This document shows, in pieces, positions 55,727 to 64,000 of a stretch of 64,000 bases of DNA. The notes beneath the pieces are model-generated. The model was given only the letters and a program-made list of their open reading frames with translations, did no database searches and was not told the origin of the DNA. Numbering within the stretch: the first letter of the stretch is position 1; every line of letters starts with the position of its first letter. Both the position numbers and the translations under genes were made by a program. Origin of the DNA: JAQGMV01 sp963828715 (GTDB taxonomy: Bacteria; Pseudomonadota; Gammaproteobacteria; Burkholderiales; SG8-41); contig CAWHFX010000004.1 of the NCBI GenBank assembly GCA_963828715.1, forward strand, positions 62,001 through 126,000. The letters are read 5' to 3'.

Positions 55727-57040
55727 CTACCGCATGACGATGCGCTCTCTCGCAAGCGGCGGATTGTTCGCAAAGTAGCGCTTGATTCCCTGCAATACGG
55801 CGCTTGCGAGCCGGGCCTGATACTCGTCGCTCCGCAGCCTCGATTCCTCGTGTGGATTGGTGATGAAAGCCGTTTCCACGAGTATCGATGGGATGTCCGG
55901 CGCCTTGAGCACGGCGAATCCGGCCTGCTCCACGCCCGGTTTGTGCACGACATTGATGCCGCCCAGCTCGGAAAGCACGGCTTTGCCGAGTTTCAGGCTG
56001 TCATTGATCGTTGCCGTCTGGGAGAGGTCCAGCAACGTCGCCTTGAGGTACCGATCCTTCACGTCCAGATTGACGCCGCCGATCAGGTCCGCTTCGTTCT
56101 CGCGCTTGGCGAGCCAGCGTGCTGCGGCAGACGTTGCGCCACGCTCCGACAGCGCGAATACGGAGGAGCCGCGTGCGTGCGGTTGGTCGAACGCATCGGC
56201 GTGCACGGACACGAACAGGTCGGCATGCACGCGTCGCGCTTTTTCGACTCGCATGTGGAGCGGAATGAAATAATCGCGGTCGCGCGTCAGAACGGCCCGC
56301 ATGTTGGGTTCACGGTCGATGCGCTCCTTCAACTTGCGCGCGATGGCGAGGGTTACATTCTTTTCCTGCACGCCGGTCGGACCGATTGCGCCGGGATCGT
56401 CGCCGCCGTGACCGGCGTCGATCGCGATCGTGATCAGGCGCAGTCGGGGAGGCTTCCTGTTTGAGGACACAGGGGCATTGCGGACCGGCGCATCCGTCGG
56501 CTGCGTCGCACGTTCAGTGCTCGCCGGTGCGCGCTCACCGGCGCTCGCCGCTTCACGTTGCGCCTGGTAGCGATCGAGGAACGTGAGCAGCGGGTCCGGC
56601 GGCACGAGCGGGTAGACGTCCAGCACCAGCCGGTGGCCGTATGCCCCGATGGGCTGCAATGCGAACACCTGTGGCTGCACGGCGGCCTTGAGATCGAACA
56701 CGAGCCGCACGGTCCCGGGTTTGAAGCGCCCGGTCCGAACCGCCTTCACATACGGATCGTCATCCCCGATCTTGTCCGCGAGACTGGTGAGCGCATCCGT
56801 GAGGTCGACGTTCTCGAGGTCAAGCACGACGCGGTGCGGATTTTCCAGCGTGAAAACCCTGTGCTCGATCGCCGTTGCGGATTCGAGCGTGATCCTGGTG
56901 TAGTCGGCAGCGGGCCAGACGCGGCTTGCGTTGACGGTCAGGGTCTGCGCCAGCGCTTGCGCATCGTGAAGAGCAGCAAGGAGTGAGCAGATCCAGAGAA
57001 AGGCCCAGCGTGCGTGCAGCGGGACGCAGATGCGCTTCAT
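55727..57040 (-). CDS. amiC: N-acetylmuramoyl-L-alanine amidase (AMIN + Amidase_3)
   Basis: This periplasmic zinc amidase splits septal peptidoglycan. A signal peptide (MKRICVPLHARWAFLWICSL to ALA) precedes an AMIN domain (YTRITLESATAIEHRVFTLE) and, after a Thr/Pro linker, the Amidase_3 domain. Zinc ligands are visible in IAIDAGHGGDDPGAIGP and FVSVHADAF, with the catalytic Glu in SILVETAFITNP. There is no LysM domain. The ATG at 57040 overlaps the tsaE stop (ATGA). Confidence 0.93.
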   Translation of the reverse strand: MKRICVPLHARWAFLWICSLLAALHDAQALAQTLTVNASRVWPAADYTRITLESATAIEHRVFTLENPHRVVLDLENVDLTDALTSLADKIGDDDPYVKAVRTGRFKPGTVRLVFDLKAAVQPQVFALQPIGAYGHRLVLDVYPLVPPDPLLTFLDRYQAQREAASAGERAPASTERATQPTDAPVRNAPVSSNRKPPRLRLITIAIDAGHGGDDPGAIGPTGVQEKNVTLAIARKLKERIDREPNMRAVLTRDRDYFIPLHMRVEKARRVHADLFVSVHADAFDQPHARGSSVFALSERGATSAAARWLAKRENEADLIGGVNLDVKDRYLKATLLDLSQTATINDSLKLGKAVLSELGGINVVHKPGVEQAGFAVLKAPDIPSILVETAFITNPHEESRLRSDEYQARLASAVLQGIKRYFANNPPLARERIVMR

Positions 57041-57531
57041 GTGCGCCGAAGCGTTCCGTGTGCATGCTGCAGCCGATCCATACATCGCGCTCCTGCCTCC
57101 GAGCCGGCGTGCAACTCCACCGTCCTGCCCACACCAGACAACTGGATGTGAATGTCCAAGTCAGCGGCAGGCAAGCCGGGCGCTTTCTCGGGCCATTCGA
57201 TCAGACACAGGCTCGCCTCGCCGAAATACTCGCGGAAGCCGGCATCTGCGAGCTCATCCGTATGTTCGAAGCGATAAAAATCAAAGTGATACAAGTATAA
57301 ACTAGAAAATTCATAAACCTCAACCAGAGTGAAGGTCGGGCTCTTTACGCGGGCGGCGTAGCCGAGCCCCCGCAGCACGCCGCGAACGAGCGTCGTCTTG
57401 CCGGCGCCCAGGTCGCCCCTTAGGTAAACGACGAGTCCCGGCTCGAGCACCCGCGCGAGATCCGCACCCAGGGCCAGCGTGCCCGCCTCCTCCTCGAGGA
57501 ATTCGATCAGGCTAAGATGAGCGTTGTGCAA
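57037..57531 (-). CDS. tsaE: tRNA threonylcarbamoyladenosine biosynthesis ATPase TsaE
   Basis: It helps the TsaBDE complex make t6A37. P-loop GDLGAGKTTLVRG, switch SPTFTLVEVYE, and LYHFDFYRFEHTDELADAG are diagnostic; LCLIEWPEKAP ends the core. The start is doubtful: TTG 57531 is the best in-frame codon, with no ribosome site. It lies inside the beginning of the divergent queG gene. The tsaE-amiC order is common in proteobacteria. Confidence 0.88.
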   Translation of the reverse strand: MHNAHLSLIEFLEEEAGTLALGADLARVLEPGLVVYLRGDLGAGKTTLVRGVLRGLGYAARVKSPTFTLVEVYEFSSLYLYHFDFYRFEHTDELADAGFREYFGEASLCLIEWPEKAPGLPAADLDIHIQLSGVGRTVELHAGSEAGARCMDRLQHAHGTLRRT

Positions 57532-58620
57532 GACGAAACCACTCAGACGCTGGATCTTCGGGCGCTCGCCGAGCGTGTGAAGCGCTGGGGCGCGGAGCTC
57601 GGCTTTCAGCAGATCGGCATCAGTGATTGTGAGCTTGGCGCTGCCGAAGGGCGCCTTGCCGACTGGCTCGCGCGCGGCTGGCACGGGGACATGGATTATA
57701 TGGCAGCCCACGGTGCGAAACGCGCGCGGCCGCAGGCGCTCGTCCCGGGCACCCTGCGCGTCATATCGGCACGCATGAACTACCTGCCTCGCAGCGCCCG
57801 CTCGTCCGCGCAAGTACTCGGCGACCCCAATGCCGCCTATCTTTCACGCTATGCGTTGGGGCGTGACTATCACAAGGTACTGCGGCGTCGGCTGCAGCGT
57901 CTTGCAGATCGTATCGAAGCGGCGGTCGGGCCGTTCCGCTACCGCGCCTTCACCGACAGCGCTCCGGTGATGGAAGTCGAGCTCGCGCGGAAAGGCGGTC
58001 TCGGGTGGCGCGGCAAGCACACGCTGCTCCTCGACCGCCGCGCAGGCTCCTATTTTTTTCTGGGGGAGATCTACACCGACCTGCCGTTGCCGGTCGATGC
58101 GCCGGCAGCGGAGCATTGCGGAACGTGTCAGGAGTGCATCAAGGCGTGCCCGACGGGCGCGATCGTCGCGCCGTATCGGCTGGATGCGCGGCGCTGCATT
58201 TCGTATCTGACGATCGAGCACAAAGGGTCGATCCCGGAGGACTTGCGCCCGCTCATCGGCAATCGCGTCTACGGATGCGACGACTGTCAGCTCGTGTGTC
58301 CCTGGAATCGCTTTGCGCAGCCGAGCACGGAAGGCGATTTCGACGTCCGCAACGGCCTGGACAGCGCGACGCTCGTGGAGCTCTTCGCGTGGAGCCAGGC
58401 GGAGTTTCACGAGCGCCTCGCCGGCAGCGCAATACGTCGCATCGGCTACGAGCGCTGGCTGCGCAACATCGCCGTCGGGATCGGCAATGCGCTCGCCAAA
58501 GCTGCCGACGACGCTATTGCACAGACGCTCGAGGCGGCGCTGCAACGGCACAGCGATGATCCGTCACCGCTCGTACGCGAGCACGTTCAATGGGCACTCG
58601 CACAGCGGGCGCGAAGCTGA
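57517..58620 (+). CDS. queG: Epoxyqueuosine reductase
   Basis: This cobalamin- and iron-sulfur-dependent reductase performs the last step of queuosine synthesis. The N-terminal domain AELGFQQIGISDCELG and HGDMDYMAAHGAKRARP is followed by RYALGRDYHKVLRRRL. Two 4Fe-4S motifs are present: CGTCQECIKACPTGAI and CDDCQLVCPWNRF. The C-terminal HEAT-like region ends REHVQWALAQR. The gene is divergent from tsaE, with overlapping starts. Confidence 0.93.
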   Translation: MSVVQDETTQTLDLRALAERVKRWGAELGFQQIGISDCELGAAEGRLADWLARGWHGDMDYMAAHGAKRARPQALVPGTLRVISARMNYLPRSARSSAQVLGDPNAAYLSRYALGRDYHKVLRRRLQRLADRIEAAVGPFRYRAFTDSAPVMEVELARKGGLGWRGKHTLLLDRRAGSYFFLGEIYTDLPLPVDAPAAEHCGTCQECIKACPTGAIVAPYRLDARRCISYLTIEHKGSIPEDLRPLIGNRVYGCDDCQLVCPWNRFAQPSTEGDFDVRNGLDSATLVELFAWSQAEFHERLAGSAIRRIGYERWLRNIAVGIGNALAKAADDAIAQTLEAALQRHSDDPSPLVREHVQWALAQRARS

Positions 58621-58627
58621 TTCGAGA

Positions 58628-59128
58628 TTACGCCCGGCCCGTCGCCGATTTGTCCGATGTGTCCGGGATGTAGCGCCTGATGTCACGCGACATCCGAAGG
58701 GCGGTTTCGACGCCGCGGTAATAGCCGGGGATGTACGAGCCTTCCTGGAATCCGATCAGGCGGTAGAACGCGCGCGCACCGTAGTTGTTGGCGCGCAGTT
58801 CCAGCGTCATCGTAGTGATGCCTGCCGTGAGCCCCGATTCTTCCAGCCAGCGCACGAGGGCGCGCCCGATTCCGCAGCGATGATGCGAAGGCTTGACCGC
58901 AAGCAGGCTCAGGTGCGCCTGTATATCGCCGAACTCGGCGATAGCGAAGCCGACGAGATGCGAACGCACTTCGGCGACGACGACGATCGTCGAGCGCGCC
59001 CGTATCGCTTTGGCAACGCGCTCCGGAGGCCACGACCAGCCTCGCAGACCTACTTCAACGAGATAACGGGACATCACCGCGATTTCGTATGCATCCGCGG
59101 TGGTGGCGAGGCGAAAGACGGGTTCCAC
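58628..59128 (-). CDS. GNAT family N-acetyltransferase
   Basis: This 166-residue acetyl-CoA-dependent transferase has N-terminal FRLATTADAYEIAVMSRYLVE and acetyl-CoA loop VKPSHHRCGIGRALVRWLEE (Q/RxxGxG/A variant). NNYGARAFYRLIGFQEG is the C-terminal signature. The substrate is unknown. Confidence 0.85.
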   Translation of the reverse strand: MEPVFRLATTADAYEIAVMSRYLVEVGLRGWSWPPERVAKAIRARSTIVVVAEVRSHLVGFAIAEFGDIQAHLSLLAVKPSHHRCGIGRALVRWLEESGLTAGITTMTLELRANNYGARAFYRLIGFQEGSYIPGYYRGVETALRMSRDIRRYIPDTSDKSATGRA

Positions 59129-59209
59129 GGCCTTCAGTATACCGGCGCACGCGTCTGGTGCAAGCGCGTTGGGGCGGCGCTCGCCTTCAGCTCGGGCCTC
59201 GCCGCCGTG

Positions 59210-59257
59210 CGGAACAGAGGGAAACCGAAGTTTTCCCTCCGTAACCTCCTTTCCTTC
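59210..59257 (-). repeat. Dispersed hairpin repeat family 2, copy 2
   Basis: It is the inverted counterpart of 38178-38226, sharing GGAAAGGAGGTTACGGAGGG and TCCCTCTGTTCCG. GAGGGAAA and TTTCCCTC form a perfect 8-bp stem here. A second small hairpin, ACTCTC-CAAC-GAGAGT, follows at 59284-59299. Confidence 0.7.
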
Positions 59258-59315
59258 GCCCGTGCATCGCGCCGAGCCTCGTACTCTCCAACGAGAGTGT
59301 TCACCGGAATGGCGT

Positions 59316-60576
59316 CTAATCCGACGCTAACCGTAGACCGGTAAAAGGCCACCGATCGTGCGGGTAGAAGAAGTTGCGGTAGGTCGAGCGCATGTGGTCC
59401 TGCGGAGTCGCGCAGCACCCGCCGCGCAGCACGTACTGGTTCGCCATGAATTTGCCGTTGTACTCGCCGAGCGCACCCTCGAGCGGCCGGTAACCCGGAT
59501 AGGGCGCATAACTGGACGACGTCCATTCCCATACGTTGCCATACCACTGCGCGTCCGACGCGTTCTTCGCCACGCGCGGGTGATACAGCCCGGACTCCAC
59601 GAAGTTGCCTTCGATCGGCGCGGCAGCGGCCGCAACCTCCCATTCCGCTTCGGTCGGCAAGCGCGCGCCGCGCCAGCGGGCGTAGGCATCCGCCTCGTAA
59701 TAGCTGAGATGACACACCGGTTGCGCGGGCTCGAGCTTGCGCATGCCTGCGAGCGTCATCTCGTGCCACTCGTCATCGATCTTCGTCCAGTAGAGTGGCG
59801 CGGTCCAGTCGCGCTCTGCGATGGCCGCCCAGCCGTCGGAAAGCCACAACTCGGCCGTTGAATAGCCTTTGTCCGCGATGAATTCGAGAAACTCGCCGTT
59901 CGTGACCGGGCGCGAAGCGAGCCGGTAGTCGCGCAGCAGCACCTGATGGCGGGGCTGCTCGTTGTCGAAACAGAACGACTCTCCGCCGAAACCGATTTCG
60001 CGGATGCCGCCCGGAAACTCGAGCCAGCGTGCCGGCGGGGCTTCGCCGGTGGGTATTGCGCCTTTCGAATACGCCGGATACATCGGATTGGCGAAGAAGT
60101 TGCGCTTGATGTCCATGAGCAGAAGTTCCTGATGCTGTTGCTCATGATTGAGCCCGAGCGTCAGTCGCTTCAGCGACCGCGTCACGATGCGCAGCCGGCG
60201 TCGCATCGATGAGCTCGAGCATGTGCCGATCGACGTGCGCGCGGTATTCGTATATCTCCGGGACGGTCGGGCGCGAGAGCGTATGTCGCTGAGCGCGCGG
60301 GTGAAAAGGGCCGACGGTGTTGTAGTACGAGTTGAATAGCCGCTCGTAACGCTCGTCCAGCGGGCGATAACGCGCAAGAAACGGCTTCAGCAGAAACGTT
60401 TCGAAGAACCAGGTGATGTGCGCGAGATGCCACTTCGGCGGGCTCGCGTCGATGACGCTCTGGACCTGGTAATCGTCCGTTGCGAGCGGGCGGCACAATG
60501 CTTCGGAGCGCTGCCTCACATCAAGGTAAAGGCGTTGCAGACCCGAGATCTGAACCGGCCGCGACAGTGCGTTCAT
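59316..60576 (-). CDS. egtB: Ergothioneine biosynthesis protein EgtB (frameshifted at ~60189)
   Basis: This non-haem iron sulfoxide synthase joins a sulfur donor to trimethylhistidine. The N-terminal DinB-like domain contributes the iron ligands in KWHLAHITWFFE and, after one extra base, NHEQQHQELLLMD (the H-x3-H-x-E arrangement). The C-terminal formylglycine-generating-enzyme-like domain shows VTNGEFLEFIADKGY, RLPTEAEWEVAAA, NVWEWTSSSYAPYPGY and YVLRGGCCATP, then STYRNFFYPHDRW. The usual partner egtD is not in the window. Confidence 0.9.
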
Positions 60577-60699
60577 TGCGCTCCTTCCTGGATGGGGCGA
60601 GCCCCGACGTTTGAGAGATCGTTCGAGCCGCTCACGCGCGGCGGCCCGCGCGCGTGGAGCAGGCAGCGTACCTGCGGCGCGGAGCGCGCCGCACGCCCG

Positions 60700-61263
60700 T
60701 TAAGCTTCGGCGCTCCTGGGCACGAACTTCAAGGCGACGCCGTTATTACAGTAGCGCAGGCCGGTGGGCTTGGGTCCGTCTTCGAAAATATGGCCGTGAT
60801 GCCCACCGCAGCGCGTGCAGTGATACTCGGTGCGCGGATAGATCAGGTGGTGGTCGGTCTTGGTTTCGAATACGCCGGGGATGGTCGTGAAGAAGCTCGG
60901 CCAGCCCGTGCCGCTCTCGAACTTCATATCGGAGGTGAAAAGCGGCAGGTCACACCCCGCGCACGTGTAAACGCCGGCGCGCTTCTCCCCATTGAGGGCG
61001 CTCGTTCCCGCCCGTTCGGTGCCTTCCTCGCGCAGGACGTTGAACGCCATTTTCTCCAGACGCTTGCGCCATTCGTCATTCGCGAGTGCCACCTTGTCGG
61101 CGGGAGAAGGCGGCCGCACGCCTTCGGCGAGCAGCATGCGCCAGTTCTTCTGGAGCGCCTCCACTTCCTTCGGCGGCGCCTTCTCGGCGGCAATGGTCGT
61201 GTGGGCGACTGAGGCGCCTGCGGCCGCGGCAAAAAGCCCCTGCAACCATGTGCGTCTGTTCAT
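60700..61263 (-). CDS. msrB: Peptide-methionine (R)-S-oxide reductase MsrB, exported
   Basis: It reduces methionine-R-sulfoxide in proteins. A twin-arginine-like leader (NRRTWLQGLFAAAAGASVA, to about residue 26) predicts export. The MsrB fold shows CAGCDLPLF and CTRCGGHHGHIF (zinc pairs), GTGWPSFF and the catalytic Cys in RYCNNGVALKF. An exported MsrB would protect periplasmic proteins, such as the many cytochromes and dehydrogenases nearby. Confidence 0.92.
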   Translation of the reverse strand: MNRRTWLQGLFAAAAGASVAHTTIAAEKAPPKEVEALQKNWRMLLAEGVRPPSPADKVALANDEWRKRLEKMAFNVLREEGTERAGTSALNGEKRAGVYTCAGCDLPLFTSDMKFESGTGWPSFFTTIPGVFETKTDHHLIYPRTEYHCTRCGGHHGHIFEDGPKPTGLRYCNNGVALKFVPRSAEA

Positions 61264-61338
61264 GCATCCTCCTGTTCACAGCCGGGGAACCGGCTCGGGC
61301 GCGCATTGGTCGGCGCGTCCCGGAGAAACTTACATCTG

Positions 61339-62493
61339 TCAGAGCGTGGCCTCGGAACCAAAGATGACCGTGCATTGACTCGAAAGTACCCCGCCGTTGC
61401 CGTGCGCGAGGGCGACGTCGCACCCCGGCACCTGGCGCTGACCGCATTCGCCGCGCACCTGCCGGATCGCCTCGATCATGACCAGCAGCCCGTACATCCC
61501 CGGATGGCAATAGGACAAGCCGCCGCCGCTCGTGTTCACGGGCAGTTTGCCGCCGGGCGCGATCGTCCCGCCCGAGACGAAGCGACCGCCTTCGCCTTTC
61601 GGGCAGAACCCGAGGTCTTCGAGAAAGAGGATGGGCGTGATCGTGAAGGCATCGTAGAGCGAAACCATGTCCATGTCGGCAGGGCCGAGGCGCGCCATGT
61701 CGAACGCCTTCGGGCCGGAGTCGACCGCCGCCGTGACGGTCAGATCCGGCATGTTGGAGATGGTCAGGTGACTGAGCGAGTCGCCCACGCCGAGGACGTA
61801 CACGGGCTTCTTCTTCAGCGTCTTTGCGCGCGCCGCGGATGTCAGGATGATCGCGCCGCCACCGTCTACCACGAGGCAGCAGTCCCGCACCGTGAAGGGA
61901 TAGGACACCATTCGCGCTTTCAGCACCTGTTCGACCGTGAGCGGTTCTTTTTCCCAGGCCTTCGGATTCATGAGCGCCCATTGGCGGGCAGCCACGGCCA
62001 CTTCCGCCAGTTGCTCACGCGTGGTGCCGTACTGGTGCATGTGCCGCGCGGCGGCCATTGCGTAGGCGCTGATGGGCAGGATCGGCCGGTAGGGCGATTC
62101 GTAATAGTTGTACTCGCGCGGAGATGCAGCGGCGCGCGTCACGGATCGTTGCGTGCTGCCGTATGCAATCACCGCGATCTCGCACAACCCATGCTCGATT
62201 GCGGCCTGCGCGTGCGCGACATGCGTCATGAACGACGAGCCGCCGATGATCGTGCCGTCGAAGTAGCGCGGCTTGATCCGCAGGTATTCGGCGAGGGCCA
62301 TCGGTGCGAGCCGCGATTGCGTCGCGGCCGCGAAGATGCCGTCGACGTCCGAGAGCTTCAGGCCCGCGTCGTCGAGCGCGCGCAATGTGCCCTGCGCCAT
62401 GAGATCGACCGCGCTCGTGTGCTGCGCCACCAGCCCGAGATCGGATTCGGCTGCGCCAACTACGGCGACACTTCCGCGTTGCAGCCCGCTCAT
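61339..62493 (-). CDS. Thiolase-superfamily protein (SCP2-thiolase / Ltp2-like)
   Basis: This 384-residue thiolase fold begins VAVVGAAESDLGLVAQHTSA. The position of the usual nucleophilic Cys reads IGGSSFMTHVAHAQAAIEHG and lacks a Cys, so it is not a standard biosynthetic thiolase. The C-terminal domain has MDMVSLYDAFTITPILFLED and VNTSGGGLSYCHPGMYGL, as in lipid-transfer/aldolase forms (Ltp2). Coupled by a 4-base overlap to a DUF35 protein, the known partner of such aldolases. Confidence 0.85.
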   Translation of the reverse strand: MSGLQRGSVAVVGAAESDLGLVAQHTSAVDLMAQGTLRALDDAGLKLSDVDGIFAAATQSRLAPMALAEYLRIKPRYFDGTIIGGSSFMTHVAHAQAAIEHGLCEIAVIAYGSTQRSVTRAAASPREYNYYESPYRPILPISAYAMAAARHMHQYGTTREQLAEVAVAARQWALMNPKAWEKEPLTVEQVLKARMVSYPFTVRDCCLVVDGGGAIILTSAARAKTLKKKPVYVLGVGDSLSHLTISNMPDLTVTAAVDSGPKAFDMARLGPADMDMVSLYDAFTITPILFLEDLGFCPKGEGGRFVSGGTIAPGGKLPVNTSGGGLSYCHPGMYGLLVMIEAIRQVRGECGQRQVPGCDVALAHGNGGVLSSQCTVIFGSEATL

Positions 62494-62873
62494 GATGCTT
62501 GCTCCGCCGGGGCGAAGACAGGGTAGGGTGGCTGCTTGTCGTCTCCCGGATGCGTGCGGAAGCGGACGCGCATGCCGATCTTCACCGCCATCGGATCGAT
62601 ATCTTCGACGCGGCTCATGAGCCGGAAGCCTTCGTCCATGTCGATCAGGGCCAGGTTCAGAGGCGGCTCGTTCCGGTAGTGCACGACGGTCGTCGAATAG
62701 ACCGTACCGAGTCCCGTCGATACACGCCACTCGAGCGGCCCGCCCGTCTCGGGTGCGGCGACACGGGGATAGAACACGGGCTTGCCGTCCTGCGTGACCT
62801 GATACGCAAGTCGCCCGGCGTTCAGATGCTCGATGTAAGTCCCGAGAGGCGATTGTTCACTCACGTTATCCAT
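62490..62873 (-). CDS. DUF35 OB-fold protein lacking the zinc-ribbon cysteines
   Basis: This 127-residue protein has the OB-fold part of DUF35: VSTGLGTVYSTTVVHYRNEPP followed by LALIDMDEGFRLMSRVED and VKIGMRVRFRTH. The N-terminal rubredoxin-like ribbon normally holds two CxxC pairs; here the region YPRVAAPETGGPLEWR has none, and the whole protein has no Cys. It is probably the auxiliary subunit of the adjacent thiolase-like protein. Confidence 0.85.
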   Translation of the reverse strand: MDNVSEQSPLGTYIEHLNAGRLAYQVTQDGKPVFYPRVAAPETGGPLEWRVSTGLGTVYSTTVVHYRNEPPLNLALIDMDEGFRLMSRVEDIDPMAVKIGMRVRFRTHPGDDKQPPYPVFAPAEQAS

Positions 62874-62942
62874 CTGCGCTTCTCCTCGCTTGCGACAGCC
62901 TGGGTTATGCGGCAGCGCTCACATCGCGCTTGCCGTACCGCA

Positions 62943-64000
62943 TCATGCACCCGCCCGATTCGCAACAGTGCTTTCCGACAGTCCGAAATCAAGCAGTGCC
63001 TGTGCTCGGACCTTGTTCTTCTGCACCTTCGCGCTCCCCGTCATTCCGATGCTGTCGAAGCTCTCGACGATGCGCACGTAACGCGGCACGCGGAAGTTCG
63101 CCATGCGCGACCTGCTCCAGGCGATGATATCTTCGGGCGTCGCGGACGCGCCTTCCTTGAGCACGATGTAAGCCGCGGGCACCTCGAGAAGACGCGCATC
63201 CGGCACGCCGACGACCTGAGCCTGTTTGATCCCGGGGTGGCGTTGGAGAACGTCCTCGACCTCGGCCGGTGCCACGTTCTCGCCACCGACACGAAACACG
63301 TCCTTCATGCGCGTGACGAAGCGCAGCCGGCCCTCGTCATCCATCATGCCGTAATCGCCGGTGTGAAGCCAGCCGTCGGCGTCGATCGCGCGCGCCGTTT
63401 CCTCGGGCATCTTGTAGTAGGCCTTCATGACACTCCAGCCGCGCACCCGTATTTCGCCCAATGCGCCGCACGGTGCGTCGTTGCCCGTTGCGGGATCACT
63501 GATGGTCACATCCAGTCCATCGAGCACGTGTCCCCAGCCGGCGATGCGTTTCTCGAGATCGTCGTCGTACCAAGACATGCAGACGTTCGGCGATGCTTCG
63601 GAGAGGCCATACGCCTGACAGAGGCCCGTTACGCCCATGCGTTCCACGATCTGCCGGGAAACTTCGGGACCCGCTGAGGCCCATCCGCCGCGCACGGCGA
63701 GTTTGCGCGGATCGAAGTCAGGATGGTCGAGCATCATGAGGAACATGGTGTCGTTCCCCGATGTATGTGTGCACTGCTCATCCGCCATGATGCGCAATGC
63801 TTCGCCGGCGTCGAACGTCGGAGACGAGATGAGACATGCGCCGACCGCGAGGCTCGCAAGCAGCGACAGCGTGGTTCCGGCCACGTGATAGAACGGCCGC
63901 GCGCTGTAGTAGCGGTCACCGCAGCGCAGATTGAAGCGCTCTGCCACGGACGCCGCGTTCCGGAGCATGTTGTCGTGCGTAAGCATGACGCCCTTGGGGT
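62943..64000 (-). CDS. AMP-forming acyl-CoA ligase (N-terminus beyond window edge)
   Basis: This ANL-superfamily ligase is cut at the right edge inside its P-loop (PKGVMLTHDN). The remainder is complete: ARPFYHVAGTTLSLLASLAV, the aromatic/adenine motif LCQAYGLSEASPN, DGWLHTGDYGMMDDEGRLRF, GGENVAPAEVEDVLQRHPGI, and the small domain with the catalytic Lys in MTGSAKVQKNKV. It heads a minus-strand set with the DUF35 and thiolase-like proteins, consistent with activating an acid for side-chain degradation. Confidence 0.88.
   Translation of the reverse strand, partial: PKGVMLTHDNMLRNAASVAERFNLRCGDRYYSARPFYHVAGTTLSLLASLAVGACLISSPTFDAGEALRIMADEQCTHTSGNDTMFLMMLDHPDFDPRKLAVRGGWASAGPEVSRQIVERMGVTGLCQAYGLSEASPNVCMSWYDDDLEKRIAGWGHVLDGLDVTISDPATGNDAPCGALGEIRVRGWSVMKAYYKMPEETARAIDADGWLHTGDYGMMDDEGRLRFVTRMKDVFRVGGENVAPAEVEDVLQRHPGIKQAQVVGVPDARLLEVPAAYIVLKEGASATPEDIIAWSRSRMANFRVPRYVRIVESFDSIGMTGSAKVQKNKVRAQALLDFGLSESTVANRAGA

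Overview
The window is GC-rich, gene-dense DNA from a Gram-negative bacterium, most likely a betaproteobacterium (Burkholderiales or a close relative). The evidence is the collinear block exbB-exbD-lpxK-Trm112-kdsB-adk, a TctC/Bug-type binding protein, KDO and lipid A genes, a K+-independent H+-pyrophosphatase, and the general gene style. I see no rRNA, tRNA or CRISPR array. There is one insertion sequence.

Layout. 1-9.9 kb: oxidative periplasmic metabolism, with a truncated amidohydrolase, a PQQ dehydrogenase with a lanthanide-type active site, two c-type cytochromes, an acyl-CoA dehydrogenase, and a gluconate-dehydrogenase-like set (two tandem GMC subunits and one Tat-exported small subunit). 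9.9-15.4 kb: a 2-hydroxyacid dehydrogenase with a Bug protein, a TVP38 membrane protein, a low-affinity iron permease homologue behind a sigma-54-type promoter, a lysine/serine-rich basic protein, a CoA-binding protein and a glyoxalase-fold protein. 15.4-24.4 kb: a tightly overlapping minus-strand operon with a NitT/TauT-type ABC importer, a UbiD/UbiX decarboxylase pair, a CoA ligase, a thioesterase and two dehydrogenases; this looks like uptake and decarboxylation of an unsaturated or aromatic acid. 24.6-29.4 kb: TauE/SafE, glpK, cstA and its small partner. 29.5-33.6 kb: a UroD-like protein, a ThDP enzyme and a CaiB/BaiF CoA-transferase. 33.6-48.6 kb: housekeeping genes (gamma carbonic anhydrase, hppA, adk, kdsB, lpxK, exbDB, xseA, miaA, mutL, pntAB). 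48.7-53.6 kb: a complete type I secretion apparatus without its substrate. 53.6-55.5 kb: an IS1634-type element. 55.7-64 kb: amidase, tsaE, queG, a GNAT protein, egtB, msrB, and a thiolase / DUF35 / acyl-CoA ligase set that runs off the right edge.

Two genome-scale observations stand out. First, at least 13 otherwise intact genes are broken by about 20 single-base indels, mostly +1 insertions outside homopolymers. Uncorrected sequencing error is the simplest explanation, so these genes are annotated at full length with the shift position noted. Second, intergenic DNA carries several dispersed repeat families: a C-rich palindrome that places a Shine-Dalgarno-like AGGGG before two starts, a 7-bp tandem array of 23 units, two further hairpin families, and a promoter/leader of about 95 bp duplicated in front of two unrelated genes. 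A cluster of three DnaA boxes beside AT-rich DNA at 40.85-40.97 kb is also notable.
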